Below, piece after piece: positions 60,972-64,000 of a stretch of 64,000 nucleotides of DNA; within the stretch, counting starts at the first letter, position 1, and the number at the start of each line of letters is the position of its first letter. The translations under genes and the position numbers were made by a program. This stretch comes from Anaeromyxobacter soli (lineage in GTDB: Bacteria > Myxococcota > Myxococcia > Myxococcales > Anaeromyxobacteraceae), in NCBI RefSeq assembly GCF_022808855.1, contig NZ_JAKZLF010000012.1, forward strand, positions 1 to 64,000, written 5' to 3'. The notes beneath the pieces were generated by a model, which saw only the letters and a program-made list of their open reading frames with translations, searched no databases and was not told the DNA's origin.

Positions 60972-63218
60972 TCACTTGAATCGTTGCTGGATGAACTGCT
61001 GCATCTGGTGCCCCGACAGTTCCGCCGTGGACGCTCCCGCTCGCACGAAGAAGCGCTGATTGTCGCCCTCCTTCAGGAACGCCGGAGACCCCGCTGGCTT
61101 CGCATCAATCACGAGGACGCGCTTGTCCTCGTAGCTGGTGAAGTGCGGATGGATGTACAGCGTGAACTGGCCACCGATGCGGTCCTTAAGAAGATTGTCG
61201 AAGTGAAGGAGCATCTTGTCCTCTGACTCGAACCCGTCTTCCTCCACGCCGACAGGGGCCCCGTCGTCGGCGACGCCGATGACGAGCGTCCCTCCCGACG
61301 CTGCGTTCAGGAACCCGGCGATCGTGCGCAGAACGGTGAACTCCATCTTGGGATCAGGCTTCCGCGTGTGGAGGTTGGTGCGGAGCGTCGACTTGAACTC
61401 CGTCGTGACGCCCTCGCCACCCTTCACGAGAGCCGGAACATCGAGAACCTTCGGCTTCGCGTGCTCGTGCGCACCGACGAGTCGCGCGTAGCCATCCCGG
61501 ATGACCCGCGCCATGATCTCCCGGCGCTTCTCGAGAAACTCTGAGTACTGCATCGCCGCCCACCCGTCCGGCAGGGCATGCCAGCGGTGCATGTCCAGCA
61601 GTTCCTGGGCGGCGAGCCCCTTCGAAAGGGCGGGGAGGTACTTCGCCGGCGCGTCCTTCGAAATCTTCGCGTTGTCACCCCACTCCACCAGGGCGTAGTT
61701 CGCGATCTGGTTCGTATCCCGCGCCGATGCGATTCCGACTGAGGCGAGGTGCCCCTTGGGGAAGAGGTGGTGCTTCTCGATGGCGTTCCTCGGGCCGCTC
61801 ACCGACGGGTCGAGCAAGTCGGAGACCGTCTGTTTCGAGAAGAGGACGCGCGCATCGAGCAACACCAGCGCCGCGTAATAGGCGAACAGCGCCGGGCTGC
61901 GCGCAGCGGACGTTGCTAGCTTGCCGGGAAGCGTGATCGACCAGAAATCGCCGGTCAGCTCCTCGTCGCAGGCGGCCTGAAGCGTCTTCACGAACCCATC
62001 TGCGTCTTTCACCCCGCGCAGTCTCGCGAGGTCGAACTCCATCGTGGACTCGGGAGAGCTGCTGTAGCGCGCCGTGAGGCTGCTCATGAAGAACCACTGC
62101 GCGATCAGCTTCCGGAGGCTACCCTCGTCGACCTTGAACTTCGAACGGCCGAGCAGGTACAGCACGTAGCTGTAGACCAGGGCCGTCTCCGAACTCACCA
62201 TCGAGTCGTTTCGATAGCCGGCCTGCCGGATCGCGTTGAAGAAGCCGTGCCAGTGTGCCAGGTCGAGCGTCTCCGCCTGCGCACCCTTGAACGTCTCGAA
62301 CTGCTCCGCGCGCCGCTCAGCGGTCACCGCACCGGTGTCGAGGTCCTTCCCTCTCAGAAGGGAGTACACGTGCTTCAGCCGGGCGCGCTGGAACCCGAGC
62401 CCAACTGCGATTCGCAGAAGCTGATCCGGCGACGGCTTGATGAAGTGGTTGTGAGGTGACTTCGCCTTGGGAGCCTTCGCGTCGCGACAGAACTGCTCGA
62501 GCTGAGTGCGCCCTTCGTCCCAGTAGACGCTCATTAGCGTGAGGATGAAGTCCGACTGGACGAGCGACTTGCCCTGACTGTTGATGCGCACGAACACTTC
62601 GGCGACCTGGTCGTCCTCCACCGTGGAGGCGAGCTCGAGCGCGGTGAACGGGTATGCTCGCAGCGAATACAGGCGCTGTATCGCCTGCTCTACTCGCTGC
62701 CGTTCGCCGTCATCGAGCTGACGCACAGTCGCGATGCTCTGGAAGTACGTCTTGACCAAGTCAAAGAGGCTTAGGTGGTTGCTCCAGAGAACGGAGATGT
62801 CCGGTAGGACCGTCTTGTCTTTTCGGGTCGCCGCGTCTCCGACCTGGAACTCCTGGGTCAGCGGATTGAACGCGATCTCGATCTTCTCAGGCGTGTAGTC
62901 CTCTCGCACGACTGGCACGCCACGCAGCACCGCGTACAGCGATGTGAGCCGCTGTTGCCCGTCGACGATGAGAAGGCGCGCGGGCTTCTGTTTGCCCTCC
63001 GTGCCGATCGCCTTCGCGTCGGTGGCAAGCGCGTTTTGCCAGAACAGCAGGTAGCCCACCGGGTACCCGCGGTACATCGAATCGAACAGGTCGCGGACCT
63101 TCGCATTTGACCAGACGAAAGGTCGCTGGAGATCGGGCAGCGCGAGTTCCCCGAGCTCGATGAACTTCACGAGCGCCTCGAGGTCGTATCGGACTTCCGT
63201 GAAGAGAGTCTTGCTCAT
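60972..63218 (-). CDS. DUF262-HNH-like protein fused to an AlbA_2/Schlafen-type domain
   Basis: The 748-residue protein has an N-terminal DUF262 (GmrS-like) domain: PDLQRPFVW (28-36) and IVDGQQRLTSLY (84-95). A central helical region follows, then an HNH-like segment NAIEKHHLFPKGHL (478-491) with a later Asn, as in DUF1524/GmrD. From about 600 to 735 there is an AlbA_2-type domain (GEGVTTEFKSTLRTNLHT, GFLNAASGGTLVIGVADDGA). DUF262/DUF1524 proteins such as GmrSD are modification-dependent nucleases acting on phage DNA. Fusion to AlbA_2 adds a probable nucleic-acid-binding module. Confidence 0.85.
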   Translation of the reverse strand: MSKTLFTEVRYDLEALVKFIELGELALPDLQRPFVWSNAKVRDLFDSMYRGYPVGYLLFWQNALATDAKAIGTEGKQKPARLLIVDGQQRLTSLYAVLRGVPVVREDYTPEKIEIAFNPLTQEFQVGDAATRKDKTVLPDISVLWSNHLSLFDLVKTYFQSIATVRQLDDGERQRVEQAIQRLYSLRAYPFTALELASTVEDDQVAEVFVRINSQGKSLVQSDFILTLMSVYWDEGRTQLEQFCRDAKAPKAKSPHNHFIKPSPDQLLRIAVGLGFQRARLKHVYSLLRGKDLDTGAVTAERRAEQFETFKGAQAETLDLAHWHGFFNAIRQAGYRNDSMVSSETALVYSYVLYLLGRSKFKVDEGSLRKLIAQWFFMSSLTARYSSSPESTMEFDLARLRGVKDADGFVKTLQAACDEELTGDFWSITLPGKLATSAARSPALFAYYAALVLLDARVLFSKQTVSDLLDPSVSGPRNAIEKHHLFPKGHLASVGIASARDTNQIANYALVEWGDNAKISKDAPAKYLPALSKGLAAQELLDMHRWHALPDGWAAMQYSEFLEKRREIMARVIRDGYARLVGAHEHAKPKVLDVPALVKGGEGVTTEFKSTLRTNLHTRKPDPKMEFTVLRTIAGFLNAASGGTLVIGVADDGAPVGVEEDGFESEDKMLLHFDNLLKDRIGGQFTLYIHPHFTSYEDKRVLVIDAKPAGSPAFLKEGDNQRFFVRAGASTAELSGHQMQQFIQQRFK

Positions 63219-63287
63219 GTTGTCACCGTGTACAGCGCATCTGGTTCGTCAGTGGTTCGGGCACAAGTGGGGTGCCGCAGGAGGGGC

Positions 63288-63932
63288 TCACGCTCGTCTG
63301 CGACTTACGAATCGTCCAAGAAGCACGACACCGGGGTAGCGGTACGAGGTGATCGGCGAGCGTGGCCACGGTGGCGGCGAGAACCACCACGCGGCGAAGT
63401 CGTGAGGTGTCTTCCGGATCTGATGAACAACTTCTGGAGCGGCGAAAGCGTCGAAGTGCTTCGGAGCAACGTCCGGCACGGCGAACACAACCCCAGCGCG
63501 CTGTGGTGCAGCGCTGTAGGGCAGACATCGAGCATCACGTACGGCCTCGGCCATTGCTCCTCTGACGCAATCCTGCCGCTGCGCGCCGACGATGGTAGGC
63601 CACGCCTGCTTCGCCTCGAGTCCCAGTTCGAGCGAGCCCACGCGGATCCACAGGTCCGCTCGCCCGTTCCCGACGTCGCCTCTCGGCCCCGCCCGCTTCG
63701 GTGACGAGTACTCCTCGAGCGCGATCCCACCGCTGGCCCAGGCGGCAGCCGCTACCATGCTCAGGGTCGCACGCTCGTTGTACCAGTACGGAAGATCATT
63801 TGGCTGCGTCTGACAGTACTTGCCGATGAGCGTGTTCCATGAGTCGAGGACCGGGCCGAGGCTTCGGGCCCGAGGGGACGTCCACACGCCCGAGTAACTC
63901 CGAACCGGCGAAATCTTGGTGACCGCCGTCAT
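63288..63932 (-). CDS. Hypothetical protein with PD-(D/E)xK-like core
   Basis: The 214-residue protein starts at the ATG at 63932 with GAGGAG upstream. It has LPYWYNERATLSMVAAAAWA, then GNGRADLWIRVGSLELGLEA and KQAW, which gives D...E-x-K spacing (RADLW...LEAK). The N-terminal part is short and the C-terminal third is unstructured. I recognise no named family. It lies 70 bp upstream of the DUF262 fusion gene on the same strand, so they may be one unit. Confidence 0.5.
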   Translation of the reverse strand: MTAVTKISPVRSYSGVWTSPRARSLGPVLDSWNTLIGKYCQTQPNDLPYWYNERATLSMVAAAAWASGGIALEEYSSPKRAGPRGDVGNGRADLWIRVGSLELGLEAKQAWPTIVGAQRQDCVRGAMAEAVRDARCLPYSAAPQRAGVVFAVPDVAPKHFDAFAAPEVVHQIRKTPHDFAAWWFSPPPWPRSPITSYRYPGVVLLGRFVSRRRA

Positions 63933-64000
63933 CTGGCTATCTCCTCGTCAGTGTTCAGCGGTGCGGCAAACATCCTGGGTTCCGGTGGAGCCTTTCGCGA

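Larger units (their letters stand above)
43066..64000. mobile_element. Genomic island downstream of tRNA-Arg (integrase, defence-like genes)
   Basis: From the tRNA-Arg 3' end to the window edge the codon use is more mixed and GC appears lower than in the preceding 42 kb. The genes are an integrase, an excisionase-like protein, nucleases, a helicase and a chaperone operon. I looked for a direct repeat of the tRNA-Arg 3' end (CTCTAGGGCCCGCCA) to the right and saw none. The right end is therefore either beyond the window or the region is several elements side by side. Confidence 0.7.

Noticed and set aside
43066-64000. CRISPR array or direct copy of the tRNA-Arg 3' end
   Set aside because: No regularly spaced repeats were seen. 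Strings resembling CTCTAGGGCCCGCCA were looked for by eye and not found.

Overview
The window is very GC-rich, has long open frames with GC-rich third positions, and carries myxobacterium-like content: a complete Tad pilus operon, a ParA/coiled-coil/HEAT cluster and TldD/PmbA. I infer a delta-proteobacterium of the Anaeromyxobacter type (Myxococcota). This is a judgement from gene content and composition, not from a database match.

Regions. (1) 1-629: a radC gene is cut off directly after its HNHPSG motif by foreign sequence with short repeats. (2) 855-6848: a YceI-like protein, an outer-membrane-like protein, a dapC-dapD-dapE lysine/diaminopimelate operon and a divergent sthA transhydrogenase. 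(3) 6882-14552: a small Cys protein, a three-gene ParA/coiled-coil/HEAT cluster, an MFS carrier, a PRC-barrel-like protein and a CorC-type CBS protein. (4) 14618-20874: purS-purQ, two alpha/beta hydrolases, a CheY-like receiver and the tldD-pmbA pair. (5) 20886-32960: a fourteen-gene Tad (Flp) pilus operon on the minus strand. It opens with one Flp pilin and closes with a second pilin coupled to a polytopic membrane protein. (6) 33469-42475: membrane methyltransferase, membrane hydrolases, SDR, exported proteins, an ECF sigma/anti-sigma/metal-sensor-like cluster, and serS. (7) 42726-43065: tRNA-Ser(UGA), tRNA-Ser(GCU), tRNA-Arg(ACG).

From the tRNA-Arg to the end of the window (about 21 kb) the sequence changes character: GC looks lower, codon use is more mixed, and the genes are of accessory type. 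A tyrosine integrase and an excisionase-like protein lie near the tRNA. The rest reads like a defence island: a helicase-nuclease fusion, a CoiA-like nuclease, a DUF262-HNH-AlbA_2 fusion, and three proteins with PD-(D/E)xK-like cores.

The most interesting part is a tightly overlapping minus-strand operon at 57351-49563. In order it encodes a small membrane protein, a mini GrpE-like factor, a long Hsp70, an AAA+ ATPase, a degenerate J-like protein without HPD, a membrane protein with a Cys-containing C-terminal domain, an unknown helical protein and an exported protein that seems frameshifted. Two more exported proteins lie just upstream. I propose it as a dedicated chaperone module with envelope partners, possibly defensive. 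Function is inference only; no defence activity can be read from the sequence.
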